This document shows positions 1 to 11,909 of a DNA stretch of 64,000 bases, piece after piece. The notes under the pieces were generated by a model, which did not search any database, was not told where the DNA came from, and saw only the letters and a program-made list of their open reading frames with translations. How positions within the stretch are numbered: the stretch's first letter is position 1; each line of letters opens with the position of its first letter. The position numbers and the translations under genes were made by a program. Source of the DNA: Schistosoma haematobium. Taxonomy: Eukaryota > Platyhelminthes > Trematoda > Strigeidida > Schistosomatidae. Location of the stretch: contig NC_067195.1 of the NCBI RefSeq assembly GCF_000699445.3, forward strand, positions 63,339,591 to 63,403,590, read 5' to 3'.

Positions 1-1316
1 AAGTGTGACTAGGTAGGTGTTCACCATGTTATATTTGAGGATTTCGCTTTCTCCGTTTTTATGATGTTGAGACCTAGTGCTGCACAGGCTACTGATACAC
101 TGACTGTCTTTATCTCAGTTATTGGTTGTATCGGATAAAAGAGCTTGATCATTCGCGAAGTTCAAATCGTCTAGCTTCTTCCAAGCTGTCCATTGTATTC
201 CGTGCTTTCCTGAGATGTGGAGGTCTTTTTAATTCAATCGACCAGCCGAAGAAAAAGAAAGGGGGATAGTAATCAGCCTTGTTTGACTCCGATCCCCACA
301 TTGAACGCATCTGTCTGCTGTCCTCCATGCACTACTCTGCAGTGTGGGCCGTCGTATGAATTCCGGATGGTGTTGACGATCTTGTCAACTACTCACTCTT
401 TAGAGTCGAAGAAGGTACCATGAGGTTCTTTTATCCACACTATCAAATTGTTTCTCATAATCAAGAAAGTTGATCTGTAGTGACGCGTTCCACTTAACTG
501 ATCGTCTTACGATGATTCGTAGTGTCGCGATTTGGTCTGTGCACGACCAATCCTAATGGAACCGGTCTATTGATCTAGAAGCTGGATGGCTACTGAATCT
601 TTCATGCAGTTCAGCAACACTCTGTGGAAAACCTTTCTTGTTACCGATAATGGTGTGATGTCTTTGTAGTTTGCGCATTTGCTCAGATCTCCTTTCTTTG
701 ATATCTTGTTCTTCCTGCCAAATCTTCATGGATAGAACGTGGAGCATGTTTGCAGTTGCTTCTATTTGTGACTTCAATGCTTTAGGTGGTGTATTGTCAG
801 GTCCTGCTGCTTTCCCACTCCTAATTTGTCTTATAGCCATCTTGATTTCTTTCGTCGTTGGTGGAGTAACAGTCATATGGATGTCTGTGTGAGCTGTTTC
901 GATGTTTTGTGAATTCGATGGAGCTGGTGTATTTAAGAGTTCCTCAAAGTGTTCCCCCCATCTGTTCCTCTGTTCCTCAATCTGTTGTTGGCTTGCGTTA
1001 TTTGTCCTTGACCGGTCTCTCTGGCTTGCCATGTGTTGCTTGCTAGTTTCTTCGTTGAGTCATATGGCCGTCTCATATTTCCTTCTGTTGCAGCTTTTCC
1101 ATTGTCGTTGCTCGGTCTTCCACGTATTTCTGCTTGTCAGCTATAATGCTGCTCTTCACTTGCTTGTTCGCTCCAGTGTATTTTGCTTGTGCATTGACCT
1201 TCTCTGTCTTCTTGTTCTTTGTTTCTTGAATGTGGTACATGGTTTCGATAGAGATCCATTCCTTATGATGATGCTTGTTGTGGCCCAGTACCTGCTGACA
1301 TGTTGGAGTTGGTGCT
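1..1316 (-). pseudogene. RTE-type retrotransposon relic, reverse transcriptase part
   Basis: Minus-strand reading gives broken pieces of an RTE-clade (SR2-like) polyprotein. The stretch 1032-553 contains the recognisable linker and RT start (EEQRNRWGEHFEELLNTPAP, then [13 protein letters not shown]), matching the better copy at 48.4-51.2 kb. Towards position 1 the frame breaks repeatedly, but short matches to the palm region continue (EKAKSSNITW against the other copy's [10 protein letters not shown]), so the copy runs out of the left window edge. It is non-functional. A MITE-like element at 1325-1887 interrupts it and the rest resumes at 1888. Clade assignment is from motif likeness only. 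Confidence 0.8.
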
Positions 1317-1324
1317 TCGTCGAT
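1317..1324. repeat. Target-site duplication TCGTCGAT, left copy
   Basis: An exact 8-bp match to 1888-1895, directly bordering the terminal inverted repeats of the element at 1325-1887. Confidence 0.75.
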
Positions 1325-1887
1325 AGCGAGACTCTAATTTAGGGACGAGCCAATCAGAAGTGTTTGAGCAATTACAATTATTAGCCAATCAGAAGACTGC
1401 ATAATGTGAAAATATATTAAAAGTAAGTAATAAAATACAGCTGATATTCTTCTTTTACACGATTTAAAAACTCGTATGTTAGCATCCTAACCCTAACTTA
1501 ACACTAAACCCTAACCTTAACCCTAACCCTAACCGTATGCTAGCACCCTAATCCTAACCCTAAACCCTAACCGTATGTTAGCACTCTAATCCTAAACCTA
1601 AACCCTAACCTAACCCTAACCTTAACCTTAAACCCTAACCTTACCCGTAAACCTAACCCTAACCCAATGGACGAGTTTCTATTCCATATGCATTGTGAAT
1701 TCAGAACCTCTGAACCTTAATCAAACCTTAACAAGTTTTTAAATCATGTAAAAGGAGAATATCCACTGTAATTCATTACTTTCATATAATATATTTTCAC
1801 TTTAAACTAACTTTCTTCTGATTGGCTAATAATTGTCAAGGTCACTTAACATTCGTTCAAAGGTCGTCCTTAAATTAGAGTCTCGCC
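1325..1887. mobile_element. MITE-like non-autonomous DNA element carrying telomere-like repeats
   Basis: The ends are inverted repeats: 1325-1475 matches the reverse complement of about 1730-1887, beginning RGCGAGACTCTAATTTA and including the shared stretch AATTATTAGCCAATCAGAAG. It is bounded by an 8-bp duplication TCGTCGAT and sits inside an RTE relic that continues on both sides, so it is an insertion. No transposase frame is present. An 8-bp duplication fits hAT, P or Merlin type elements; which one is not decidable by eye. The centre is filled by CCCTAA-like repeats. Confidence 0.75.
1486..1665. repeat. Interstitial telomere-like repeat (CCCTAA)n, degenerate
   Basis: About 180 bp of CCCTAA/CCTTAA/CCTAAA units, the complement of the TTAGGG telomere repeat used by schistosomes. 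A second motif, CGTATGYTAGCAYYCTAA, occurs three times (about 1473, 1534, 1572), giving a longer-period pattern. The array is wholly inside the MITE-like element, not at a chromosome end. Confidence 0.85.
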
Positions 1888-2470
1888 TCGTCGATCACTT
1901 TCTGATTGTCCTCCATCCTAATTTCCTCTTCTTTCAGTAGATCTAGTAAGGCTTGGAACCCGTTGTTGAGAGTTATATTGAATTCGTTGAGTTTGTTAGA
2001 ATCTTGTGTGAAGGTTGTATTGAATCTTTGTAACGTTGTTTGTCCAGTCGTCTAATGCTTCTCTAGCTTCAGTTTCATTTTTTTAACCACCAGTTAGTGG
2101 TGATCTGAAGCTCTCCTGGTTCTCACGTCTTCCAATTACTTTGTGAACAGCTTACTGATTCAAATATGATCTATATTGTTCTCTGTGGTTTGGTCCGGCG
2201 CGATCCATGTGATTGTGTGTATTCGTTTGTATGGAAATATTATGTCGTATATAACTAATTTGTTGAATGCACATAGATTTTCAAATCTGTAACCATTCTC
2301 ATTTCTTTCTCCTAGTCGGTTTCGTCCTATGGTATCTTCATATGCAGTGTTGTGCATTTCAACTTTGGCATTTAGGTCTCCCATCACGATGGTGCGATCC
2401 TTTCCTGGGCACTTCGCTATGATGTCAATAAACATTAAAAAAGTGGATAGTTGCGAAGATAAGCTCACAC
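1888..2470 (-). pseudogene. RTE-type retrotransposon relic, endonuclease C-terminal part
   Basis: This continues the relic at 1-1316 after the inserted element. Minus-strand 2468-2160 reads the second half of an apurinic-type endonuclease domain: CPGKDRTIVMGDLNAKVEM, then NRLGERNENG, then ITWIAPDQTTENNIDHI. 2130-1900 is the linker before the RT in broken frames. The 5' end is truncated near 2430-2470; the sequence beyond is unrelated. Confidence 0.8.
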
Positions 2471-2479
2471 AAAGTAGAC

Positions 2480-3780
2480 ATTCGAGGTCTTCTCTTTGTT
2501 ATGGAACCATTGGTGAGGAAAGTTACACTAATTCAACGTATGTGAACAGTATTAAACCAGACGAATAGATCATGTTGAATTAATTGTTACCAACTAAGTG
2601 TTTTTAATAAACAAATTATAATAACGAATCATGAATATAATAGACGGTGATTTTGCACATATTATTAGTGTTGTTAGCATGAATCCGTACATTTTCTTGT
2701 TTATTGAATTATGGTACTTTGTGTATTTAATCAATGAAATTAGCATTGAGAAAACACTTATCAGTCATAGTTACAATGAATTTCAATATAAAATTTGATA
2801 TACAATGAGAAATTGCTACAAATTGCTAAAATTCATTGTTGTTTGATATGTTGACATCTATAGCACACAGTGTTACTTTATCCATAGTCATGGCAAATAA
2901 ACACGAGTTATTTCTTTATTCAGTTTATGTAAAATTTATTTCATTTATGTGTATTAGAATTTCTATGGCGAGGAAATGCACTGAATTTTTGTACTTGGGT
3001 GTATTCATAGGTGATTAAAATATTTATGTTAATAGTAAGATCCTAAATATAGCTTTTTAAGGTCAGATAAAGAGATGAGGCGTAAAATATATGGACACTG
3101 ATGAGTCACTATAATGAAAGGAATGAAATTTAGACGAAGGTAACAATGGTATAGAGTGAAACGAAAATATTTTGTCATATTTTAGGACAAATATTTTGCA
3201 AAATCTTATGATTAGTCATTTTAATTAATAACTGTTATGTTAAGCAAATCACGTTTATTATTACGTGATCTGATATGTTTTATCAAACCTAAGTTTCACT
3301 ATTGGCTGTCTTATTAAAGAGTACAAATAAGTCTGGTTGCTTAATTTACAACCGATCTTATTGTGTTGACTCTTAAGTCAGCAATACTTTGTTGTTCTTT
3401 TTTAAAAGTTGACAGTTGTAATATGTAAAAACTTTGAAGTCATATGTCCATAGGTAATTGTACTTTAATCGACATTGAAATGACTATGATTATTTATAAC
3501 TAAGATGAATACATTTGTAGACATAAAATTCCTTAGACTGAATGACCTTATTTTGAAGTACTTATTGTTTTAGCTCAAGAAACGAAACTAGCAAAGGACT
3601 GAGGAATGTAATTTTGAGCGTGTAAACCAAGAGAAATCTCAAGTTCTAGATCGTCTTCAGTTGAAGATTTTTTCATTCTAGAGTGATGTCAACTGGAGAA
3701 CCTTTGAAAATTAGGAAGTTGTAAACAAGATTGGTGTTCGTACTATATTATGATTTGACTAAGAATGGAACAATGGATAT
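2480..3780. other. AT-rich stretch, no gene recognised
   Basis: Only short unremarkable open frames, no splice-linked exons and no repeat family that I recognise. Confidence 0.5.
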
Positions 3781-3789
3781 TGAAAAATT

Positions 3790-5060
3790 GGCTTAATGGT
3801 GGACTGTATTTCGTAAAACCTTAATGTCCAGGATGTCTAGAATCTCATGTGAAGATTGTACTAAACCTTTGCGATGCTGTTCCCCTTGTTGTTCATTGCT
3901 TATTTAGCTTCAGTTTCATCTTCGCCACAACTAGGTGGTGATCTGATGCTATGTCAGCTTCTCTCCTGGTTCCCACATTTTCCAATTTCTTTGTGAGCTT
4001 TTTATTGTTGCAAATATTGTCGATCTGTTTCTGTGTAATGTGATTCGGCGAAACCCATGTGGCTTTGTATATGCTTTTGTGTGGAAATATTGTGCCGCCT
4101 ACAACCAATTTGTTGGATTTATATCGATTTGCAAATCTCTCGCAATTCTCGTTTCTTTCTCCTAGTCCATGTCGTCTCATGGTATCTCCATAACCGGTGT
4201 TTCCCACACCGATCTTGGTGTTTAGATCTGTAGTGACTTACTTTTATCAAGAGAACGCGATTGGTTTAATGGAAACAATCATTATTATAACCAATTGTAC
4301 CAGTGTTTGTTCCACTGTACTTGCCTGTTTATCTGTACTAAGGAGATTCTTCCTTCCTTCGATTGTGACCTTGCACGAATTCGGTTACGCTCAGTAACCA
4401 CACTTGTAACCTGGCATGATCTCGGTATCCTTTCGATACCACGAGATCGCCAGTAAATGCATCTTGACCACAGCCATCAACTGCCTTCTCATATTTGGCT
4501 TACGGGGGATTTTATCGGTTAACTGGTACGTAGTCTTCCTGCAGTGGTGATCATAGACAAACGCGACTTGACGCCACGCTACAGATCTATCATCAGGGTA
4601 GTCAGGTGCTTTCCGGAGCTTTTCTCTGTGACCGATTACAGCCTCTATTATAGTTGATCTTCCCTGTCTCCATTGCTATCAATAGTGAGTGCATAACATT
4701 CATTGTGATTCCCTCCTTATTCGTTTTAAATGATGCTTTGATTGTTCTGGATCCATGAGATTCCCATCCTATAAGTGCATTACGTGCTTCTTTGTGGAGC
4801 ACTATTACAACTCCTCGTTTGTGGGACGGATTTCCTTCTTCATAACCAGAGGACGCAGGATCTAACCCTTTCTATACAGGTTTGGTCCAATGTGCTTCAC
4901 GTATTCCAAGCACCACCAGGTTGTATCATCTCATTTACGTCGCTATTTATTTAATCCTCCCAATCTACCACATCGTCCGGACGTTCTATGTACCTATATA
5001 AATTGTTGCTCTGGTTGTTAGACGGGGCATCAGCCTCGTGACTTCCGAATAATCTCGGCT
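3790..5060 (-). pseudogene. RTE-type retrotransposon relic, 5' coding part
   Basis: Minus strand. From about 5050 down it reads the endonuclease domain in several frames (LTTRATIYIGT, YNLVVLGI near 4920, then ARNALIGWESHGSRTIKASF at 4802-4602). An unrelated or rearranged piece lies at about 4600-4240. It resumes at 4207-3893 with RRHGLGERNENCERFAN, ATWVSPNHITQKQIDNICNN and [18 protein letters not shown], and decays into the linker to about 3790. Many stops and frameshifts; no RT domain follows, so this is a 5' fragment. Confidence 0.8.
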
Positions 5061-5420
5061 TCCATCATGAAGCGTTATAATTCCTCCTTGAACTCGGAGG
5101 GCAGAGTTTGAATGGTTTAAATTTTTTATTCTGGTTAGTGATTTTTAAGCAAGATTGTTTTCTACTGAACGGAGTTGCCGACCCCATTCCCAACCCTCCT
5201 TCTTTGTGTGGGCTTGGGACCTCCGAAGAATATCGACTCTCACTGTGGGTCGTTATAGTTCTCCTGAATGAAGTTCCTTCAACTCTCAGGACGGAGCTAA
5301 AATGGTTTAAATTGTTTATTCTGAGGATTGTTTTTAATGTAGATTGTTTTCGACTGGATGCTGATGCTGATCCAATGCCCAACCCTCTTCCTTTAGCCGA
5401 GATTGGGACAGATGATAACC
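5060..5420 (-). repeat. RTE 5' leader, two tandem diverged copies
   Basis: Two copies of a leader of about 175 bp: 5060-5230 and 5235-5410. Shared landmarks are TGGTTTAAATT, GATTGTTTTC and CCCAACCCTC, each occurring twice in order at the same spacing. One related copy lies at 26940-27130 in front of another RTE endonuclease, which identifies the sequence as the element's 5' untranslated region. Confidence 0.6.
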
Positions 5421-5424
5421 CTAG

Positions 5425-7870
5425 AATAGCTACATGTGAAGTTTTCTTTACCAGTAACGAGCTGAATTATTATCTTCCTCGAAGTTATTTGACAAACATT
5501 AAGCATCGAAACACCTTAAATAATCTTCCACTTCTTGGGTGACGCGTTGACAGCTAAATTCACCATTTTACTTGAATCCATTCGGATTGCGATGCCAGAT
5601 GTGAATCTAAAATGCTATCGTGAGATACAATCAATCCCAACAAGTCTAGTACTTCAACAACATACAATCAAGAACTCAAATTCTAGGTACGTTGTGTGAG
5701 ATTGCATTGTATCATTATTATTATTATAGTTTTAAACACAACATGGAATATTTAACTCGACACTAAGTGTACTGGTTATTCACCACAGTATATTTGTCGA
5801 TTTTTATTATGGAATCGATCAGTTGCCACAACGTTCTTCATAATATGGGGTTTCAAATGCGTTAGGATAATAGATATCACTTCTTATTGATGCTAGCTAG
5901 AATGAAATGCTGAATGTTCTCTCGTATCCCAGTCACGCCTTCGGTCCATATGAAAACTCCCAGTTCATCTTTACTGCACCATGAAAGCGCAAGAAGTCTG
6001 ATATTTGTGACACACTACTCATTTACGGTTGAAATAGTTGATAGTCAGCCAAACACTTCTCAAAAGTAATATCATATTGTGTGTTATATTCGGGGTGAAA
6101 TTTACCTATCCAGTTGCTTGTAGAACAATTTCACAACATAGCTTACGTTAGTTCATGATAAAAATCTCAAATCCTTATCCCGAATCAAGAACAATATATG
6201 GAATCTTGGATCCCTACTAAGGTTCGAAGAGACAGATAATCTGTATCCATTTGGAGGAGTTTTATGTCATCATTTTTCAATCTACTAGAAGAGTGGTCTG
6301 CAGAAGACTTTTATAAATTAAGTGATTATGTGAATTTCCCTTTTGTATTCTGCAATGTTATTATCTTTTTTTAGCAAACTATATATATCAAAACCGTTTT
6401 CTGGTTGACTGAGAATTGGCTGAAATGTACTCGATGTCGTTTTAAGTTTGTTATTCTACTAAAAGTACTAACACTGTTCATTTCAGATTTTGTTATTCAA
6501 CCGTATCTGTTGAGTGATTATTATCGTTTACAAGCGATTGAACCCTGCAATCACTATTAATAAAATTTGCATTCTGAGTAATTAATCGTCCTGTTGTATG
6601 ATTTCAGTAGTCGGTAAGAGTTTGAACAATTTATAATTAAAACCTTGATTCATTTTGAATAGTCATTATTTACAACATTCTTCTCGAGTGGCTCCAAATA
6701 AAATCATTCTAAAATAGAATCCTTGCCAACAAATTAACTAACCTATTCAACTAGTTATAATTATTATTTTGCTTGAAACCCGTCCAACTGTTTTTTAATG
6801 AATGTAATGGGTGTTACTAAAACAACATATCAATCCACAACAACTATTATGATGAGTTCATTTAGAAACCTCAACTTTTACGAAATACATCTATAACTAT
6901 CTCAAAAGGAGTTATATTCTACTTTTCTAAAACTACTGACTTTCCAGCTCAGTCTTTGACCCAATAGTTATGAATATGTTTGCAAGTTAAGTAGTAAATA
7001 ATGAGATATTCAACAGTTCTCCGTGTATTACTTAGAGTCGTCGACAAATACCAGAGTAATAAAGCTAGAAGTTACATATACCTAGCACCCTAGTGACTTT
7101 TCAATACAATAAAAATAAAAAATACAACGTAATGTGATTGAATTTTAATCAATAGAAAAATGAAATAAATAGTGGGACTTAATATAAGAAACGTTAACTT
7201 GAAAATTGGAAAAATCAATCCATTTTTATTTCAGCTGATGGAAAAAAAATGTTTCTTCCTGAAAATTCGTCGTTTTCTTATGAAATTCGGGCTCTTCTGT
7301 CTATTACAAGAGCTGAAAAAAGATTTTTTAAAAACATCAGCATGTAATTCGTGTGGTTTTCATTATTCTAAAGCAAACATGTCATATGTTTATCCTTTCA
7401 TAAGGGTACGCGCAGATACGCTTACCAGCCATAGGGCAGCAGCCAATCGTGTATCGATCGACATGTATTACTCAAGTTAAGTTTTAGTTGGCATCTGAAA
7501 TCTTGTTGGAAATAATGTTCCTCGTGGGACTCAAAACTGCTTCACTCGTTGTCCGTCAGAGAATTTACCGTTGAGCTATACTGATCTCAGTTGGTTCAAA
7601 TTATCTATCTTTTAGGGTGGAAGCATTCCGAATCAAGCTTTTACTACTATTTCATCAAGTAGCTAAACACACATTCCCTGGTGGGCATTTAAATGTTTTA
7701 TGTACACACCTAGAATAACACGAAATGAATGAACAAACAGCCCCCTGTATTTATGATCTTCAGATAATAAATACGTAACACTATTCATCTCAAAACTAAG
7801 AATAACTAACGATACAAAGATGAGTTAATGTTTTGTTCAATGAATGCAGTTAGTAAATGTATAAAAATTC
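5425..7870. other. No gene recognised
   Basis: AT-rich. The longest open frame (7172-7480, plus) has low-complexity composition and no recognisable domain or splice context, so I do not call it. Confidence 0.5.
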
Positions 7871-7880
7871 AGTGTGACTC

Positions 7881-7937
7881 ACCTGGTACTTTGATACCAG
7901 TCTTGTTTGTATGAACAGTACTTGGCAGGCAGCTGCA
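7881..7937 (-). CDS. Candidate 57-nt symmetric micro-exon
   Basis: On the minus strand an acceptor (TTTTATAG) precedes 57 nt, followed by a good donor (GTGAGT). Read in phase 1 it gives CSCLPSTVHTNKTGIKVP without stop. Length divisible by three and phase 1 at both ends match the exon style of the secreted gene starting at 22615, whose exon 5 leaves in phase 1 at 14021, so this could be one of its 3' exons. The 6-kb gap is full of retroelement relics and no terminal exon was found, so it is a suggestion only. Confidence 0.3.
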
Positions 7938-7939
7938 GT

Positions 7940-9510
7940 CTATAAAACAAACAGTTTGCAAAGAAGTACCAATTGTGGACTTGAAGATATCTTTATAACT
8001 AGATAATGAAATATAATAATAAATGGATAAAACGGTAAGAAAATTTTCATGCCTAATGAAATACAACATAAATTGCGTAGTATACACCAACTACTCATCA
8101 AATAACCTTCTGCTAAAATGTCATGTAACAATGCATTCACATACCAAAACTGATTTCATACAACCAAATTTAGACAAAAAAAAATAACAAGGTTTGCAAA
8201 ATAAAATGCATTTATTATATTTCACAGTTTCTCATCTGCTGCATACAACCTAAAATTACAATTATTGATATAATTATTAGCAAATGTTCAGCATACTTTA
8301 GTTCGAAACGTAACCAAAATTGTAATAACAAGAAGAATAGGGATACAAAGTGTATGAATAAACTTAGTTAAGATCGATGAGTGTTTATATACTGGAATGT
8401 AATAATTCAGAGGTTATTTAAAGGTAATGTGATTAATAAATGATTAGGTAGTCGTTCAACATGATAAAATAAACAAACATGCGAACATCAACATGATTAA
8501 GCAGAAGCTGAATATCAAAAGACGAAATAAAAACAGAGATAAAAGGTTGAGTACATGGTTGAAAAAGAGATTAAACGTTAATATTAATAAAGGTTATTAG
8601 ATAAACCCCCGATCACCAGGGCAGACAAAGGCCATTCACACTTTCTGTTAAACGGAGTAACGCTGATGTTTTTATCTATTATTAATTTTAAATGCATTAC
8701 TTACATTTACCTCATGTCAACTATACAAAACGTGTCTGGCAATTGCATTTGTAAAGACTTTACACCGTTTCAGCTATGGGTTCCTAGGAAGGTGTTCAGA
8801 AAATTTTGTAGAGGTCATTCTCTCTTTCCTCCCTATGTACGTGCTATCTTAGGGACATATAAATTCATAAATGCAATTGGAGGTGACGTCAGAAGGGTAA
8901 TGATCTGCCTTTGAATGGCATAATGAAGAATATGCTCTGCATAGTGGAACCGACTGAGCAGCACGGAAACTTCTTCTCTCCCATAGAATCTTGAAATCTC
9001 ATCTCCCTCGAACGGAAGGCGAATGAGGACAAGTTTCGTTCCAACAGTTGATTATTTACCATCTATGGGATATTCTTTTCCATATTTCATAATAAATTTC
9101 TTCGGTTATCCATTTTTAAAGAGATGTTTTTTCAGAATAGCCAATTATTCATTTATATAATTGATTGCTTGAGGTAATCTACGAGTAGTGGTTGGTTATA
9201 GGACACAGCAAATTGGTAACGGAGTTAGAAATTAACGAATTCAACCTTCACTTAAAAAAAGTCAGGGTCATCCAGTAATTGAGTGAGAATTCAATGTACT
9301 TATTTGACCCACCAACGTACAAATTTGTCGTCAGCGTCATTGGACGTCATAGATTATTAGTTTATTTTATGTCACATAGCCCGTTAAAATATCATTTGAC
9401 AAAATCGCCAATCGGAATACCTACTTCTATGCTTCACCAATGATGCGTTTACCAACACTAGCAGCCTTCAGTAAACTCTGGGTCCTTGTTAGTCCTCAGT
9501 AAGGTAACTT
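7940..9510. other. No gene recognised
   Basis: AT-rich sequence. The open frame at 8666-8914 has no recognisable domain; nothing else stands out. Confidence 0.45.
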
Positions 9511-9559
9511 AACGCCTGCTACAGCCCGTTCAGTCCAGAACACAAATCTCGACCTCCTC

Positions 9560-9690
9560 TGTTTATTTCAGATCTATGTGGTTTATATACAAGCAGAACA
9601 GACCACATGATAGCATAAAATGAAAAATAATAATTATACAAGATTAAGTCAAAAATGGCTGCGAATGTGGGATAGTGTAGCTGATGACTT
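9560..9690 (+). repeat. Diverged interspersed repeat, copy A
   Basis: Aligns to the reverse complement of about 11940-12040 at roughly 80 percent by eye. Shared words include TTTATATACAAGC, ACAGACCACAT, CATAAAAT, AAATAATA and TGGCTG. It may be an old LTR; no coding sequence. Confidence 0.55.
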
Positions 9691-9882
9691 GTGAATAAGT
9701 TAAGAACGGTAGACCGAATTGCTGTAGCCAATAGGTCATATGAAAGTTTATGATAAAAGGGATATATAAATAATCTAGTTACTTAATAGTTAGCCAATAA
9801 GAATATATGTAATAATATTCTATGAATAATTCCTAGCGTTTACTATTCCTTTCCTTTATTCTTCATTCGGATATAACAGTTA

Positions 9883-10345
9883 CTTACTTACTTAGGCCTG
9901 TTACCCCCAATGGAACATAGGCCACCGATCAGCATTCTCCAACCCATTCTGTTCTAGGTCTTCCTTTCTACTTCTATCCGATTGTTGTTCGTTCTTCCCA
10001 TTTCTGTATCTATTTCTCGGCGTGATGTGTTCTTTGATCTTCCTCTTCCGATTTGGCCTTGAGGATTCCATGTCAGGGCTTACCGTGTGACGCAGTCGGG
10101 TGCTTTCCTCAATGTGTGTTCTATCTACTTCCAACGCTTCTTCCTGATTTCTTCCTCCACTGGAATCTTGTTTGTTCTCTCCCACAGTCGGTTATTGCTG
10201 ATAGTGTCTGGCCAACGGATCCGAAGTATTTTGCGTAGACAGCTATTAATAAACACTTGTATCTTCTGGATGATGGCTTTCGTAGTTCTCCACGTTTCCG
10301 CCCCATACAGTATAACTGTCTTGATATTTGTATTGTCAAGACCAT
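9883..10345 (-). pseudogene. RTE-type retrotransposon, 5'-truncated 3' end
   Basis: Minus strand from 10345 to 9883. It reads the C-terminal part of the RTE polyprotein ([40 protein letters not shown]), then GPNRKRKIKEH-like and NGLENADRWPMFHWG in shifted frames, ending with the TAAG-repeat tail (complement of TTACTTACTTAC at about 9883-9894). 5' truncation is typical of non-LTR insertions. It lies just upstream of a Gypsy gag relic. Confidence 0.8.
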
Positions 10346-10361
10346 CAGCCATTCAGTTTTT

Positions 10362-10689
10362 AATTAGTGACCGGAATCATGCAGAAGGAGAAAATCAATA
10401 TGTCCACTATTTCCGAGCAAATGCAATTATTTCTTCAGGAGTAGCAGAGTCAATTTTTAGATTCTCAAGAACAGGTGCCTGCACCACTTATGCCAAAATG
10501 TTCAATCTAGTCCTGATAAGCACCAGGACATTTAATTTAGTCGCAGAATTTATTTTTGATACAGAAAATGGTCATGCATTTGAATCATGGTTTACTAGAA
10601 TGAAAGATCTTTTTCAAATGGACCATCAAGATGAAGAGGAAGCAAAGAAGATACGATGGCTGACACCGAAACAGCCCATAAGAATATTC
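10362..10689 (+). pseudogene. Gypsy-type gag relic, part 1
   Basis: A plus-strand frame with Gag-like features: TENGHAFESWFTRMKDLFQM followed by an acidic DEEEAKKIRWL segment, as in Gag of Ty3/Gypsy elements of flatworms. It is interrupted at 10690 by a solo LTR and continues at 11016. Degenerate and out of frame at its start. Confidence 0.65.
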
Positions 10690-11015
10690 TAAAGATGTCA
10701 CGGGTATTCGAAGCTTGACAGTTTATTTACACGTAACACCTTTATAATCAAAGTATACCAACCCACTCAAATTAGAGGTTAGAAATGAAGGGGTTTGAAG
10801 ATATATTTGGAAAGCTGTCGATATGTTGAGAAGTGCTTGGTTTAAGTTGACTAGTAGTTGCGAGAGATGCGTGGCACGGTGTACCCACTTGTGATCTGGT
10901 GTTGATGCGTGACTGAGCTCCTTCAGATAGGGTGTTTCTAGTAAAACTAATGTGGTCAGCACCAATTTCAAAGACTTACAGAACTATTTATTATTGGGAT
11001 TTATTTACCGGTATA
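10690..11015 (-). mobile_element. Solo LTR of a CsRn1/Boudicca-like element (diverged)
   Basis: Aligns over its length to the reverse complement of the young LTRs at 51257-51579 and 56032-56353. The start AAGATGTCACGGGTATTC resembles the complement of the LTR end. The end ACTTACAGAACTATTTATT plus GGGATTTATTTACC resembles the complement of the LTR start. Size (326 bp) is near the 322-323 bp of the young LTRs. It interrupts a gag relic. No clean target duplication is left. The minus-strand frame here (10971-10723) is incidental. Confidence 0.7.
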
Positions 11016-11540
11016 CTCCAAATACAAAATTTTATCTTGCCAAAACACCCAAGGGAGTTGATTTTTGGTCAAATCACTAGTATTTTGAACGTGATATTTT
11101 ATGAACAAACATCATTACTTCATATTCGTTACAAATACCTCCAGTTAAAAAGGATGCTGATGAAGATTATTTGATGTACGTAAGCAGGATTAATCTACAA
11201 GCTGAGTTTCGAAATAAATGTATTTTCAAATGACCAACTTAAATGTTCATTATTTGTTTCTGGATTATAAACTTCCACAAATGCCAATATACGAACACAA
11301 TTATTAGCCCATATTGAACAAGATGATGAAATGAAATTATAAACGACCACTGTATAGTGTCAACGCCTGCTTAATCTAAAATATGACAGCAATTGTGGAA
11401 ACTAGAGAAGAAACTTTGGCGAATTATCATGTTCATTCCGTAAAATCAAGCACGAAAAGTAACGTTAATGTTGGCAATTACCCTAAGTTCAAATAAAGAA
11501 TGCTATAAAATTGTGTTTTGGCCCAGACTTGTCCTTATCA
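11016..11540 (+). pseudogene. Gypsy-type gag relic, part 2
   Basis: It resumes the Gag reading after the solo LTR: QIQNFILPKHPRELIFGQ, then SLLHIRYKYLQLKR, with further fragments to about 11400 containing stops. LPKHPREL and IRYxxLxL are typical of flatworm Gypsy Gag. Together with 10362-10689 it reconstitutes one gag of which only fragments survive. Confidence 0.65.
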
Positions 11541-11909
11541 AAGTCACCAATGTAATATATGTTATAACGTTTTTCTAGAGTCACATTAAGTATAATCATG
11601 GTATATTTTCAACAATTCCATGCAGTTTAGCTGACAAAAGAAGATACGTGGTTCTGTTAACATAATTAGAGAGAGCATCCATTATTACAATCGCTTCTAG
11701 AAAGACATGGAAATTATTGGTGAGTCGTCCAACATTACTTAAAGAACATACATCTCGTTACGCATGTGTGGATATTCTAAAACTCGTCGGAATGATCGAG
11801 TGGATTGTTCAATTTAGAGATTATTCTTTTGACAGGACATGTTATTCAACGAGTAGACATGAATTGGATCCTGTTGGCACTAAGTGGATTGATATATATA
11901 TACTCTAAT

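Noticed and set aside
1486..1665. True chromosome end or fusion point.
   Set aside because: The array is enclosed in a transposon with a target duplication and unique sequence follows on both sides.
7172..7480. 102-codon plus-strand open frame.
   Set aside because: Lys/Phe/Leu-rich low-complexity composition, no splice context and no domain.
10723..10971. 82-codon minus-strand open frame.
   Set aside because: It lies entirely within the solo LTR and is incidental.
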